A stretch of 64,000 bases of DNA from assembly GCF_014653215.1 (NCBI RefSeq), contig NZ_BNAI01000002.1:496001-560000 (forward strand). The letters run 5' to 3'. Source of the DNA: Pseudolysinimonas yzui. Lineage in GTDB: Bacteria > Actinomycetota > Actinomycetes > Actinomycetales > Microbacteriaceae. A program made the position numbers and the translations under genes. Below the pieces are notes generated by a model. The model ran no database searches and was not told the DNA's origin. It was given only the letters and a program-made list of their open reading frames with translations. Shown in pieces: positions 43,404 to 52,562 of the stretch; within the stretch, counting starts at the first letter, position 1, and each line of letters starts with the position of its first letter.

Positions 43404-46007
43404 TCAGTCCGCCTCCCGCCGCGGGATGGTGGCGCCCGCGATGAGCACGGATTCGCGCTCTTCGGGGGTGGCCGGACGCGGCTGACCGCGTTCGCGCACC
43501 TGCACGACGCCGGGGTCGGCCGTCTCGGGTGCGTTGACGAACGACCGGAACCGGCGCAGCCGCTCGGGGTCGGCCAGGGTGGCCGCCCACTCGTCTTCGT
43601 AGTTGTCGACGTGCTCGGCCATCGCGCGTTCCAGATCGGCGCCGATGCCGAGGCTGTCGTCGCAGACGACGGCCTTCACGTGCTCCAGCCCGCCGTCGAG
43701 CTCCTCCTGCCAGCGCGCCGTGCGCTGCAGGCGGTCGGCGGTGCGGATGTAGTACATCAGGTACCGGTCGATGTAGCGGATGAGGGTGTCGTGATCGAGG
43801 TCTTGCGCGAGCAGTTCGGCGTGCACGGGCTGGAAGCCGCCGTTGCCGCCGACGTAGAGGTTCCATCCGGTGTCGGTGGCGATCACGCCGATGTCTTTGC
43901 CCCGGGCCTCGGCGCACTCGCGCGCACAGCCTGAGACTCCGAACTTGAGCTTGTGCGGCGACCGCAACCCGCGGTACCGCAGCTCGAGTTCGATCGCCAT
44001 GCCCACGGCATCCTGAACGCCGAACCGGCACCAGGTCGACCCGACGCACGACTTCACGGTGCGCAGCGACTTGCCGTACGCCTGGCCCGACTCGAAGCCG
44101 GCATCGACGAGGATGCGCCAGATGTCGGGCAACTGCTCGAGGCGGGCGCCGAACATGTCGATGCGCTGGCCGCCGGTGATCTTCGTGTACAGGTCGAACT
44201 GGGCGGCGACCTCGGCGATGACACGCAGCTTCTCGGGCGAGATCTCGCCGCCCGGGATGCGCGGCACGACCGAGTAGGTGCCGTCCTTCTGCATGTTGGC
44301 GAGGGCGCGGTCGTTGGTGTCCTGCAGCGCGCCGCGGCCGTTGTCGAGGATGTACTCGGAGTGCTGGCTGGCGAGGATCGAGGCGACGGCGGGCTTGCAG
44401 ATGTCGCAGCCGTAGCCGGTGCCGAAGCGTTCCATGATCTGCTCGAACGAGGTGAGTTCGAGGATGCGCACCGACTCGAAGAGTTCGCTGCGGCTGAGCT
44501 CGAAGTGTTCGCAGAGGGCTCGGGAGATCTCGATGCCCGCCTTGCTGAGCTCGGTCTCGAGGATCTTCTTGACCAGCGGAACGCACGAGCCGCACTGGGT
44601 GCCGGCTCGCGTGCAGGCCTTGAGGGCACCGAGGTCGGTGCACGCCTCGCCGTGGCTCCCGTGGTCTCCACTCGCGGCGGCGCGGACGGTGCCGACCGAG
44701 ACGTTGTTGCAGGAGCACAGGGGAGCGTCGTCGGGCAGTTCGCCGCCCGCCGGAGGCTCGGCCCCCGCCGCAGCGAGGTAGGCGCCGGGTTCCGCGGGCA
44801 GCTCGCGACCGAGCAGCGGGCGCAGCGAGGTGTAGGGCGCGGCGTCGCCGACGAACATGCCGCCGAGCAGGGTGGTGGCATCGTCGGAGACGACGACCTT
44901 CTGATAGAGACCGCGCGCCGGGTCGGCGTAGACGACCTCGAGCGCGCCGGGCGAGAGGGCCCGCGCATCGCCGAAGGAGGCGACCTCCACGCCCGAGAGC
45001 TTGAGCTTGGTGGCGTCATCGATGCCGGGGAACTCGGCGTTTCCGCCCGACAGGCGGTCGGCGACCACTTCGGCCATGGCGTTGGCCGGGGCGACCAGCC
45101 CGACGCAGACCCCGTCGATGCTCGCGACCTCGCCGATCGCCCAGATTCCGGGAGCCGACGACGCGCACGCCGCGTCGATGACGACGCCGCCGCGCGGTCC
45201 GATCTCGAGGCCGGCGTCGCGGGCGAGTTCGTCACGGGGGGTGATGCCGATCGCGAAGACGACGAGGTCGGCGTGCAGCGCGCGGCCGTCGCCGAGTTCG
45301 ACTCCGACGACCTTCCCCGAGGGGGCGAGGGTGACCGCGGACGGCCGCGTACCGAGCGCGAGCTCGATGTCCTGCGCTTTGATGAGGCGGCCGAGCGCCT
45401 GGCCGGCGCCTTCGTCGAGTTGCGCCGACATGAGCCAGCCGCCCGAGTGCACGACGGTGACGCGACCCCCGAGCCGGGCGAGGCCGCCGGCCGCTTCGAG
45501 CCCCAGCAGCCCGCCGCCGACGACGACGACGTTGGGGGAGCGGCCGAGGCTCGTGCGCAGGTCGAGCATCTCGGAGACGATGGCGTCGACGTCGTCGATC
45601 GTGCGGTAGACCCGCCCGGCGTCGGCGTGCGGGATGGCGGGGACCGTCGCCCAGGAGCCGGTGGCGAGAACGAGGTCGTCGTAGCCGAGGAGTTCGCCGT
45701 CGGCGAGGCTGACGGTGCGGGCTTCGGGGTCGATCGCGACCACCGCACTCGAGCCGCGGTAGCGGATGGCGGGGTGCTGCCAGACGGACCCGTCGGCGAG
45801 CGTCAGGTCGGCGGTCGGGTCGTCGAGTCGGCGGGAGAGCGCGACGCGGTCGTACGGCAGGTGGGGCTCGTCGCCGAGCACGGTGATATCGAGGTCGCGG
45901 GATCCGTCGACCAGGTCGCGCGCGGCGATCGCATCGGCGAGACGGTGGGCTGCGGGGCCGCCCCCGACGACGATCACCCGCCGAGGCGTGCCGTCGTGTT
46001 GGCTCAT
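43404..46007 (-). CDS. nirB: Assimilatory nitrite reductase [NAD(P)H], large subunit
   Basis: An 867-residue multidomain enzyme that reduces nitrite to ammonium. In order: FAD/NAD(P)H-binding domains (VIVVGGGPAAHRLADAI; VVVVGGGLLGLEAAGGLARLGG), a BFD-like [2Fe-2S] domain (LCSCNNVSVGTV... CGSC), then the ferredoxin-like sirohaem domains with the 4Fe-4S/sirohaem cysteines in SCVGSTWCRFG and GVSGCARECAEA. The ATG follows GGGAGGAACGGGC; the ORF is open ten codons further without a site. It is transcribed away from nirD, which is unusual, as the two are normally adjacent in one operon. Confidence 0.95.
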   Translation of the reverse strand: MSQHDGTPRRVIVVGGGPAAHRLADAIAARDLVDGSRDLDITVLGDEPHLPYDRVALSRRLDDPTADLTLADGSVWQHPAIRYRGSSAVVAIDPEARTVSLADGELLGYDDLVLATGSWATVPAIPHADAGRVYRTIDDVDAIVSEMLDLRTSLGRSPNVVVVGGGLLGLEAAGGLARLGGRVTVVHSGGWLMSAQLDEGAGQALGRLIKAQDIELALGTRPSAVTLAPSGKVVGVELGDGRALHADLVVFAIGITPRDELARDAGLEIGPRGGVVIDAACASSAPGIWAIGEVASIDGVCVGLVAPANAMAEVVADRLSGGNAEFPGIDDATKLKLSGVEVASFGDARALSPGALEVVYADPARGLYQKVVVSDDATTLLGGMFVGDAAPYTSLRPLLGRELPAEPGAYLAAAGAEPPAGGELPDDAPLCSCNNVSVGTVRAAASGDHGSHGEACTDLGALKACTRAGTQCGSCVPLVKKILETELSKAGIEISRALCEHFELSRSELFESVRILELTSFEQIMERFGTGYGCDICKPAVASILASQHSEYILDNGRGALQDTNDRALANMQKDGTYSVVPRIPGGEISPEKLRVIAEVAAQFDLYTKITGGQRIDMFGARLEQLPDIWRILVDAGFESGQAYGKSLRTVKSCVGSTWCRFGVQDAVGMAIELELRYRGLRSPHKLKFGVSGCARECAEARGKDIGVIATDTGWNLYVGGNGGFQPVHAELLAQDLDHDTLIRYIDRYLMYYIRTADRLQRTARWQEELDGGLEHVKAVVCDDSLGIGADLERAMAEHVDNYEDEWAATLADPERLRRFRSFVNAPETADPGVVQVRERGQPRPATPEERESVLIAGATIPRREAD

Positions 46008-46144
46008 GCCCGTTCCTCCCGGGCCCTGTGTGCTCACGGGCCGTTGCGGTCCACGGTAGGTGGCTCGCGTTTCGTCGCCGTTGCACCCGTGTAACGGTGT
46101 GTGACTGACGCCTCACCGTTCCCGGCCGCGACTGTGAGGCAGTT

Positions 46145-46160
46145 GTCACACATTCGTCAC
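46145..46160. promoter_or_regulatory. GlnR-type box between nirB and nirD
   Basis: GTCAC-acattc-GTCAC (AC-n9-AC spacing) matches the actinobacterial GlnR half-site arrangement. It sits in the 219-base divergent gap, and a similar element is found before the nitrate transporter at 47349. GlnR activates nitrogen-assimilation genes in nitrogen shortage. Confidence 0.5.
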
Positions 46161-46192
46161 GGTGGATGCGGTTGCCCGAAACGCGGGCTCCC

Positions 46193-46198
46193 TAGGCT
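46193..46198 (+). promoter_or_regulatory. -10 element of the nirD operon
   Basis: TAGGCT, a word seen also before the glutamyl-ligase operon (23001) and moaA (53798), lies 28 bases before the nirD start and is followed by the strong ribosome site AAGAGGAG. It is 33 bases downstream of the GlnR-like box, fitting activation from upstream. Confidence 0.45.
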
Positions 46199-46226
46199 CC
46201 TCGCCAAGACTTAAGAGGAGTGTGCG

Positions 46227-46604
46227 ATGACCGATACCCAGATGACGGCCATCGCCGCCCGATGGATGGATGTCTGCGGCCTCGCCGATCTCGAACCCTT
46301 CTGGGGTGAGGCGGCGCTCGTCGTCGGCCACCAGATCGCCATCGTGCGGCTGCCCGGTGACCGGGTCTACGCGGTCGGCAACCTCGACCCGATCGCCGAC
46401 GCGTACGTCATGTCGCGTGGCATCGTCGGTTCGCGCGGCGACCGCCCGACGATCGCATCCCCGCTGCACAAAGAGGTCTACGACCTCGAGACCGGCGAGC
46501 GCCTCGGCGCCGAGGGGCCGGGGCTCGGCAGCTACCCGGTGCGGGTGGTCGACGATCGCCTCGAGGTGCTCGTCCCGGAAGCCGGCGAGGAGTTCGCCGC
46601 GTGA
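46227..46604 (+). CDS. nirD: Nitrite reductase [NAD(P)H], small subunit
   Basis: A 125-residue Rieske-fold protein of the NirD type. It contains the family's CGLADLEPFWGEAALV, VYAVGNLDPIADAYVMSRGIVG and IASPLHKEVYDLETG. The iron-binding Cys/His pairs of true Rieske proteins are absent, as is normal in NirD. It overlaps the chelatase start by four bases (GTGA) and is divergent from nirB. Confidence 0.92.
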   Translation: MTDTQMTAIAARWMDVCGLADLEPFWGEAALVVGHQIAIVRLPGDRVYAVGNLDPIADAYVMSRGIVGSRGDRPTIASPLHKEVYDLETGERLGAEGPGLGSYPVRVVDDRLEVLVPEAGEEFAA

Positions 46605-47341
46605 CCGCCGCCGTGCTGGTCACCGCCCCGCACGGGACGAGTGACCCGGCGGGGCAGCGTGCCGTCGCCGCGCTCGTCGCCGCCGTCGCCGAGCGGGCGC
46701 CGGATGTCGACGTGCGCGAGGCCTTCGTCGACGTCCAAGCCCCCGACGTGCCGACGGTGCTCGACGGCATCCCCACCGACCCGGTCGTCGTCGTTCCCCT
46801 TCTGCTGTCGGCGGGGTACCACGTGCGGGTCGATCTCGCGCGTGCCGCGAAGGCCGCCGAGAACCCCTCGGTCGTGGTGGCCGCGGCTCTCGGTCCCGAC
46901 CCGCGACTCGTGTCGCTCCTCGAGCGCAAGCTCGCCGACATCCCTCTCGCCGCCGACGACGCCCTCGTGCTCGCGGCCGCCGGATCCAGTGACGGGCGTG
47001 CGGTCGACGACTGCCGGGCCATCGCCGATGCGCTCGCCGAGCGCGCCGGTCGGCCGGTCGAGGCGGCCTTCATCTCCGCGGCCCAGCCGGAACTGAGATC
47101 GGCGATCGCGCAGGCTCGCGAGGGTGGCGCCGACCGGGTCATCGTTCTCAGCTATCTGCTCGCCCCGGGCTACTTCGCCGACCTCGCGGCGGCGGCCGGC
47201 GGCGACCTCACGACCCCACCGCTGCTCGCGACCGGAGAACCCGTGCCCTCCGAGCTGGTCGACATCGTGCTCGAGCGGCACCGGGCGGCTCATGTGTCGA
47301 GCGTGTTACAAGCCTCTCTCGACCTCGCCGCGAGGGTGTGA
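46601..47341 (+). CDS. Sirohydrochlorin chelatase (CbiX/SirB-like)
   Basis: A 246-residue class II chelatase with two similar halves. The metal-binding His residues lie in TAPHGTSDPAG and LLSAGYHVRVDL; the second half has VIVLSYLLAPGYFADL. It puts iron into sirohydrochlorin to make sirohaem, the step missing from the shortened SUMT-dehydrogenase protein at 42341. It starts at GTG overlapping the nirD stop, so the cofactor enzyme is made with the enzyme that uses it. Confidence 0.88.
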   Translation: MTAAVLVTAPHGTSDPAGQRAVAALVAAVAERAPDVDVREAFVDVQAPDVPTVLDGIPTDPVVVVPLLLSAGYHVRVDLARAAKAAENPSVVVAAALGPDPRLVSLLERKLADIPLAADDALVLAAAGSSDGRAVDDCRAIADALAERAGRPVEAAFISAAQPELRSAIAQAREGGADRVIVLSYLLAPGYFADLAAAAGGDLTTPPLLATGEPVPSELVDIVLERHRAAHVSSVLQASLDLAARV

Positions 47342-47348
47342 GCAGGTG

Positions 47349-47364
47349 GTGACCGAACGGTAAC
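47349..47364. promoter_or_regulatory. GlnR-type box before the nitrate transporter
   Basis: GTGAC-cgaacg-GTAAC has the same AC-n9-AC spacing as the site at 46145. It lies 79 bases before the transporter start, in the 101-base gap after the chelatase gene. Confidence 0.5.
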
Positions 47365-47442
47365 GGCAACCGCGAGTCGCCGAAACACGGCATGGCTAGC
47401 GTCAACCGCATCCGCTTCCCTCACCTCGACGAAGGATTACTG

Positions 47443-48846
47443 ATGGCGTCAACAACAGCAGCAGAAAGCACCGCACCGGCCGTCGCTGCGCCGGTACTCG
47501 TCCACCGACCGGGTGGAGTGATCGACAACTGGGACCCCGAGAACCACGTGCAGTGGGAGGGCGGCGGTCGCGCGATCGCCCAACGCAACCTGCGCTGGTC
47601 GATCTTCGCCGAGTTCCTCGGCTTCATCGTCTGGCAGCTCTGGAGCATCGTCGTCGTGCAGCTTCCGGCCGCCGGCTTCACCTTCGACATCGGCCAGACC
47701 TTCTGGCTGATCTCGATGCCGGCCCTGGTCGGCGCGACCCTGCGCTTGCCCTACACCTTCCTCGTGCCCAAGGTCGGCGGTCGCAACTGGACGATCATCT
47801 CGGCGGCGCTCCTGCTGATCCCGTCGATCTCGCTCGGGTTCGCGGTGAGCAACCCCGAGACGCCGTTCGGCGTGATGCTCTTCATCGCGGCGCTCGCCGG
47901 TTTCGGTGGCGGCAACTTCGCCTCGTCGATGTCGAACATCAACTTCTTCTTCCCGCAGCGGGAGAAGGGCTACGCGCTCGGCCTCAACGCGGCCGGTGGA
48001 AACATCGGCGTCGCGGTCGCCCAGATCGTCGTGCCGTTCGTCATCATCATCGGCGCCGTCGGGACGACCAAGAACCTCGCGTTCGCCGGGTGGTTCTGGA
48101 TCCCGTTCATCCTCATCGCGATCTTCGGCGCCTACAAGTTCATGAACAACCTGTCGAACGCGAAGGCCGACTTCGCGGCGTCGGCGGCCGCGCTGCGCGA
48201 CCCGCACACCTGGATCATGTCGATCCTGTACATCGGCACGTTCGGGTCGTTCATCGGGTTCGCGGGTGTGTTCCCGAAGGTCATCCAGACGCAGTTCCCC
48301 GAGCTCTCGAACTTCCAGATCGGGGCCGCCGGCATCACGCTCGCCTTCCTCGGCGCTCTCGTGGGATCGCTGTCGCGGCCGTTCGGCGGCAAGCTCGCCG
48401 ATCGGTTCGGCGGCGCGAAGATCACCGTGTTCGCGTTCACCGCGATGGCCGTCGGCGCCCTCGCCGTCGTGCTGACCCTCCCGGTGGGCAACTTCTGGCT
48501 GTTCCTCGGAACGTTCCTGTTCATCTTCGCCGCGACCGGAATCGGCAACGGATCGACGTACCGCATGATCCCGAGCATCTTCTCGGCCCGCAGCGGCGTC
48601 GAGGATGCCCACAACAACTCCGGCGACGTCAGCACCACCCGCAAGACGTCCGCCGCGATCGGCATCATCTCGGCGATCGGCGCCTACGGCGGGTTCATCA
48701 TCCCGCAGGTGCTCGGCGCGTCGCTCGGGTCGACCGGCAGCTACGCGACGGCCATCTACGGCTTCGTCGGCGCCTACGTCGTCTTCATCGCCATGACGCT
48801 GTTCTTCTACATGCGCCGCGGCAGCAAGCTGGGGCAGCGCGTCTGA
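47443..48846 (+). CDS. narK: Nitrate/nitrite MFS transporter (NarK/NasA type)
   Basis: A 467-residue membrane protein with 12 helices after a 70-residue hydrophilic N terminus. The nitrate-signature blocks are GGGNFASSMSNINFFFP in helix 5 and GNGSTYRMIPSIF in helix 11; NWDPENHVQWEGGG is the usual N-terminal motif of the actinobacterial branch. It brings nitrate into the cell for reduction. ATG 47443 follows GAAGGATT; the frame is open 17 codons upstream. The stop shares a base with the reductase start. Confidence 0.92.
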   Translation: MASTTAAESTAPAVAAPVLVHRPGGVIDNWDPENHVQWEGGGRAIAQRNLRWSIFAEFLGFIVWQLWSIVVVQLPAAGFTFDIGQTFWLISMPALVGATLRLPYTFLVPKVGGRNWTIISAALLLIPSISLGFAVSNPETPFGVMLFIAALAGFGGGNFASSMSNINFFFPQREKGYALGLNAAGGNIGVAVAQIVVPFVIIIGAVGTTKNLAFAGWFWIPFILIAIFGAYKFMNNLSNAKADFAASAAALRDPHTWIMSILYIGTFGSFIGFAGVFPKVIQTQFPELSNFQIGAAGITLAFLGALVGSLSRPFGGKLADRFGGAKITVFAFTAMAVGALAVVLTLPVGNFWLFLGTFLFIFAATGIGNGSTYRMIPSIFSARSGVEDAHNNSGDVSTTRKTSAAIGIISAIGAYGGFIIPQVLGASLGSTGSYATAIYGFVGAYVVFIAMTLFFYMRRGSKLGQRV

Positions 48847-50975
48847 TGAGCACGGCATCCACCGGGGTCGACACCGCGTCGCACTGTCCGTACTGCGCCC
48901 TGCAGTGCGCGATGACGCTGACGCGCGTCTCGACCCCGGTGGATGTCACGCTGAGCGTCGCCGGCCGGGACTTCCCGACCAACCGTGGCGGCCTCTGCAA
49001 GAAGGGCTGGACGGCCGCTGAGGTGCTCAGCTCCTCCGATCGCCTCACCGAGCCGTTGCTGCGCACCGAGGACGGCACGTTCCGGCCCGCCAGCTGGGAC
49101 GAGGCGCTCGACTTCGTCGCGGCGAAGGTTCACGAGATCCGTGAGGAGTCCGGCCCCGACGCGGTCGGGGTCTTCGGCGGCGGCGGGCTCACCAACGAGA
49201 AGGCCTACCAGCTCGGCAAGTTCGCCCGGCTCGCCCTGGGCACCTCGCGCATCGACTACAACGGCCGGTTCTGCATGTCGTCGGCCGCAGCCGCCGGGAT
49301 GCGGGCGTTCGGTCTCGACCGCGGGCTGCCGTTCCCGCTCGAGGCGCTCGACGACGCCGACGTGATCCTGCTGCTCGGCACCAACGTCGCCGAGACGATG
49401 CCGCCGTTCATCGGCCACCTCGAAGGGGTGCGCAGCCGCGGCGGCCTCATCGTCGTCGACCCGCGGCGCACCCCGACCGCACGGCTCACCGACGACGGAG
49501 CGGGGTTGCACGTGCAGCCCGCGCCCGGCACCGACCTCGTGCTGCTGCTCGGCCTCGCCCACGTCGTGCTCGCCGAAGGACTCGCCGACCTCGCCTATCT
49601 CGAGGCGCGCACGGTGGGCCTCGAGAAGGTACGGCGGGATGTCGCGGCCTGGTGGCCCGAGCGCGTGCAGAGCGTCACCGGGGTTCCCGTGGCGACGATT
49701 CGCGACGTGGCGCGTCGCCTCGCCGCCGCCGACGGCGCCTACGTGCTCACCGGCCGGGGGGTCGAGCAGCACGCCGACGGCACCGACACGGCGACGTCGG
49801 CGATCAACCTCGCACTCCTCCTCGGCCTCGTCGGCTCGGACACCTCCGGTTACGGCACGCTCACCGGGCAGGGCAACGGGCAAGGCGGCCGCGAGCACGG
49901 GCAGAAGGCCGACCAGCTTCCGGGCTACCGCAAGATCACCGATCCGGCTGCACGCGAGCACGTCGCGCGGGTGTGGGGCGTCGAGCCCGAGATCATCCCG
50001 GGTCCCGGCGTGCCGGCCGTCGAACTGCTCGGCGAACTCGGCGTGCCCGGCCGCATCCGTGCCCTGCTCGTGCACGGCTCCAACGTCGTCATCTCCGCCC
50101 CCGACGCCGGCGCCGTGCGCGCGGGACTGCGGGCGCTCGACCTGCTCGTGGTGAGCGACTTCTTCCTCTCCGAGACGGCGCAGGAAGCCCACGTCGTGCT
50201 GCCGGTGCCGCAGTGGGCCGAAGAGGAGGGCACGATGACCTCCCTCGAAGGCCGGGTGCTGCGCCGCCGTCGGGCGATCGACCCGCCCCCGGGGGTGCGC
50301 GACGAACTCTGGATCCTCAGCGAACTCGCGCGGCGGCTCGACGCCCCCGGACGGTTCGACCTCGACGCCGAGGCGGTGTTCGACGAACTCTGCCGGGCCA
50401 CCGCCGGCGGGCCCGCCGACTACTCGGGGATCAGCTATCCGCTGCTCGACTCGGGCGCCGCCGTGCACTGGCCCTACCCGACAGGCAGCACCGGCACGCC
50501 GCGGCTGTTCCGGGAACGGTTCGCCCACGACGACGGCCGGGCTCGACTGGTGAGCGTGCGCCCGGCGTCGCGGCCCGAGCCGGCCGGGGTCGACGGCACG
50601 TTGACGCTCATCACCGGACGCCTGCTCGAGCACTACCAGTCGGGCACGCAGACGCGCCGGGTGGCCGAACTGGCTGAGGTGCATCCGCACATGGAGGCCC
50701 AATTGCATCCGGTCGCCGCCGAACGCCTCGGGCTGACCGACGGCGACCTCGCCGAACTGACCAGCCCGAGCGGAACGGTGCAGGCCCTCGTGCGACTGAG
50801 CCCCGACATCCGTCACGACACCGTCTTCCTGCCCTTCCACTACCCCGATCTCGAGAGTGCCAACCTGGTGACCCGATCCGACACCGACCCCATCTCGGGC
50901 ATGCCCGAGTTCAAGCGCACCGTCGTGCAGATGCGACTCGTGCAGGCGAACCTCGTGGAGGCCCGGAATGCCTGA
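48846..50975 (+). CDS. nasC: Assimilatory nitrate reductase, molybdopterin catalytic subunit
   Basis: A 709-residue molybdopterin-guanine-dinucleotide enzyme. The 4Fe-4S cluster is held by Cys14, Cys17, Cys21 and Cys51 (CPYCALQC, GGLCKKG). The Mo domains show RIDYNGRFCMSSAAAAG, VVDPRRTPTARL, GQGNGQGGREHGQKADQLPGYR and the C-terminal MoCo-binding domain HYQSGTQTRR. It needs Mo cofactor, made by the moa/moe genes further on. It overlaps the transporter by one base and the flavoprotein partner by eight. Confidence 0.92.
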   Translation: MSTASTGVDTASHCPYCALQCAMTLTRVSTPVDVTLSVAGRDFPTNRGGLCKKGWTAAEVLSSSDRLTEPLLRTEDGTFRPASWDEALDFVAAKVHEIREESGPDAVGVFGGGGLTNEKAYQLGKFARLALGTSRIDYNGRFCMSSAAAAGMRAFGLDRGLPFPLEALDDADVILLLGTNVAETMPPFIGHLEGVRSRGGLIVVDPRRTPTARLTDDGAGLHVQPAPGTDLVLLLGLAHVVLAEGLADLAYLEARTVGLEKVRRDVAAWWPERVQSVTGVPVATIRDVARRLAAADGAYVLTGRGVEQHADGTDTATSAINLALLLGLVGSDTSGYGTLTGQGNGQGGREHGQKADQLPGYRKITDPAAREHVARVWGVEPEIIPGPGVPAVELLGELGVPGRIRALLVHGSNVVISAPDAGAVRAGLRALDLLVVSDFFLSETAQEAHVVLPVPQWAEEEGTMTSLEGRVLRRRRAIDPPPGVRDELWILSELARRLDAPGRFDLDAEAVFDELCRATAGGPADYSGISYPLLDSGAAVHWPYPTGSTGTPRLFRERFAHDDGRARLVSVRPASRPEPAGVDGTLTLITGRLLEHYQSGTQTRRVAELAEVHPHMEAQLHPVAAERLGLTDGDLAELTSPSGTVQALVRLSPDIRHDTVFLPFHYPDLESANLVTRSDTDPISGMPEFKRTVVQMRLVQANLVEARNA

Positions 50976-52554
50976 ACGCGTCGTTCTCGTCGGCTTCGGC
51001 CCGGTCGGTGCCCGCTTCGCCGAAGAGCTGCTCCCCCTCGTGCGCAGCGGTGACGTCGCGCTCACAGTCGTGGGCGCCGAGGGCGACGACGCCTACAACC
51101 GCGTGCTCGTCTCGGAGTACGCCGTCGGCAGCGTCGACCGGGAATCGCTCACCGTGTGCGCCGCCGACGACCTGCGCGAGGCCGGAGTGGTGGTGCTGAC
51201 CGGCATGACCGTGCGTGCCCTGCTGCGGTCGCGCCGCACGGTGAGGCTCGCCGACGGCACCGAGCTGCCCTACGACCGGTTGGTGCTCGCCACCGGCGCC
51301 CGCGCGTTCGTGCCGACCCTCGACGGGGTGCGGCGCATCCGGCGGGAGGGGCTGATCCCCGCCGAGGACGCGCGCGACCTCGACTCCGCGGGGGTGCGGT
51401 TCCCCGACGGGGTGACCGTGCTGCGCGACCTCGCCGACGCGGAACGGGTGCGTGAGACCGTCGACGCGGGCGGACGCATCGTCGTGCTCGGCGCCGGTGT
51501 TCTCGGCATGGAGTTCGCGCTCGCCGCCGTGGCCCAGGGGGCCGAGGCGTGCGTCGTGCACCACGGGGCCGTGCCGATGGAACGTCAACTCGATCGCGGA
51601 GCCGGCACGGTGCTCGCCGCGGCCGCACGCCGCGCCGGGGTGGCGACGATCGCCCACACCCGTGCGGAGTCGGTGCTGCTCGCCCACGACGACAACGGTC
51701 GCGCCCGGTTCGACGCCCTCGTCTGCGCCGACGGCAAGGTCATCCACGGCGACCTGCTCGTGCTCTCCTGCGGCGTCGCGGCCCGCACCGAGCTCGCCGG
51801 GATCGCCGGTCTGCCGGTCGCCCGCGGCGTGCTCGTCGACGCCGAACTGCGCTCCTGGGGCGACCCCGACATCTACGCGATCGGCGACTGCGCCCACATC
51901 GCCGATCGGGAAGCACACGACCGCACGCCGCGGGGTGCGCCGAGCGGCCTGATCGGCGCGGGCTGGCGTCAGGCGGAGTGGCTCGCCCGGCGGTTCGCCG
52001 CCGAACTCGCCGGCAGCGCGCTCGAGCCGGCGGTGGTCGAGCGTCCCGCCCTCGTCATGCTCAAGGCCGAGGGGGTCGACCTCGTCGCCGCCGGTGATGT
52101 CACGCCCGATCCCTGGGACGACGACGAGTCGGCGCCGCACGCCGACGGGTGCGCGGCCGGGCGCACGGTCGCCCAGTGGGCCGACCCGGCACACGGTCGC
52201 TACGTCAAGCTCGTGGCGCGCGCCGGCGTGCTCGAAGGCTTCGTCAGCGTCGGGATGCCGCGCACGGCGGCCGAGCTCACGCTGCTGTTCGAGCGCGGCA
52301 GCGAACTGCCCTCCGACGCCTCGGTGCTGCTGCGGTTCGACGGGCCGGACGGCCTGACCGAAGCCGAAGGGGCGTTCTCCCCGACGGCGACCGTGTGCTG
52401 GTGCAACGGCGTCACGGCGGGACGCATCCTGGAGGCGGCGAAGACGTGCGAGCCGACCGTCGCCGGAATCGCGGGGGCGACCCGCGCCGGCACCGGGTGC
52501 GGCGGCTGCCGCGGTCGCATCGCCGAACTGCTCGAGGTCGCCGTCACGACCTGA
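50968..52554 (+). CDS. nasB: FAD-dependent nitrate reductase electron-transfer subunit
   Basis: A 528-residue flavoprotein. Two nucleotide-binding domains are seen (VLVGFGPVGARFAEELL; IVVLGAGVLGMEFALAAVAQG), with YAIGDCAHI for FAD. The C-terminal BFD-like [2Fe-2S] domain is CWCNGVTAGR with TGCGGCRGRI. This is the same layout as the N-terminal half of NirB. It passes electrons from NAD(P)H to the catalytic subunit, with which it overlaps by eight bases. The gene symbol follows the Bacillus/Klebsiella naming and is by role. Confidence 0.83.
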   Translation: MPERVVLVGFGPVGARFAEELLPLVRSGDVALTVVGAEGDDAYNRVLVSEYAVGSVDRESLTVCAADDLREAGVVVLTGMTVRALLRSRRTVRLADGTELPYDRLVLATGARAFVPTLDGVRRIRREGLIPAEDARDLDSAGVRFPDGVTVLRDLADAERVRETVDAGGRIVVLGAGVLGMEFALAAVAQGAEACVVHHGAVPMERQLDRGAGTVLAAAARRAGVATIAHTRAESVLLAHDDNGRARFDALVCADGKVIHGDLLVLSCGVAARTELAGIAGLPVARGVLVDAELRSWGDPDIYAIGDCAHIADREAHDRTPRGAPSGLIGAGWRQAEWLARRFAAELAGSALEPAVVERPALVMLKAEGVDLVAAGDVTPDPWDDDESAPHADGCAAGRTVAQWADPAHGRYVKLVARAGVLEGFVSVGMPRTAAELTLLFERGSELPSDASVLLRFDGPDGLTEAEGAFSPTATVCWCNGVTAGRILEAAKTCEPTVAGIAGATRAGTGCGGCRGRIAELLEVAVTT

Positions 52555-52562
52555 GCGGCGGG

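Noticed and set aside
43953-46094. 700-residue plus-strand open frame inside nirB
   Set aside because: It lies fully antisense to nirB, whose domains and cysteines are all intact; the predicted peptide is repetitive and acidic with no fold signal.
46227-46604. nirD lacking Rieske iron ligands as a damaged gene
   Set aside because: NirD proteins normally lack the Cys/His pairs of Rieske proteins; length and conserved blocks are normal.
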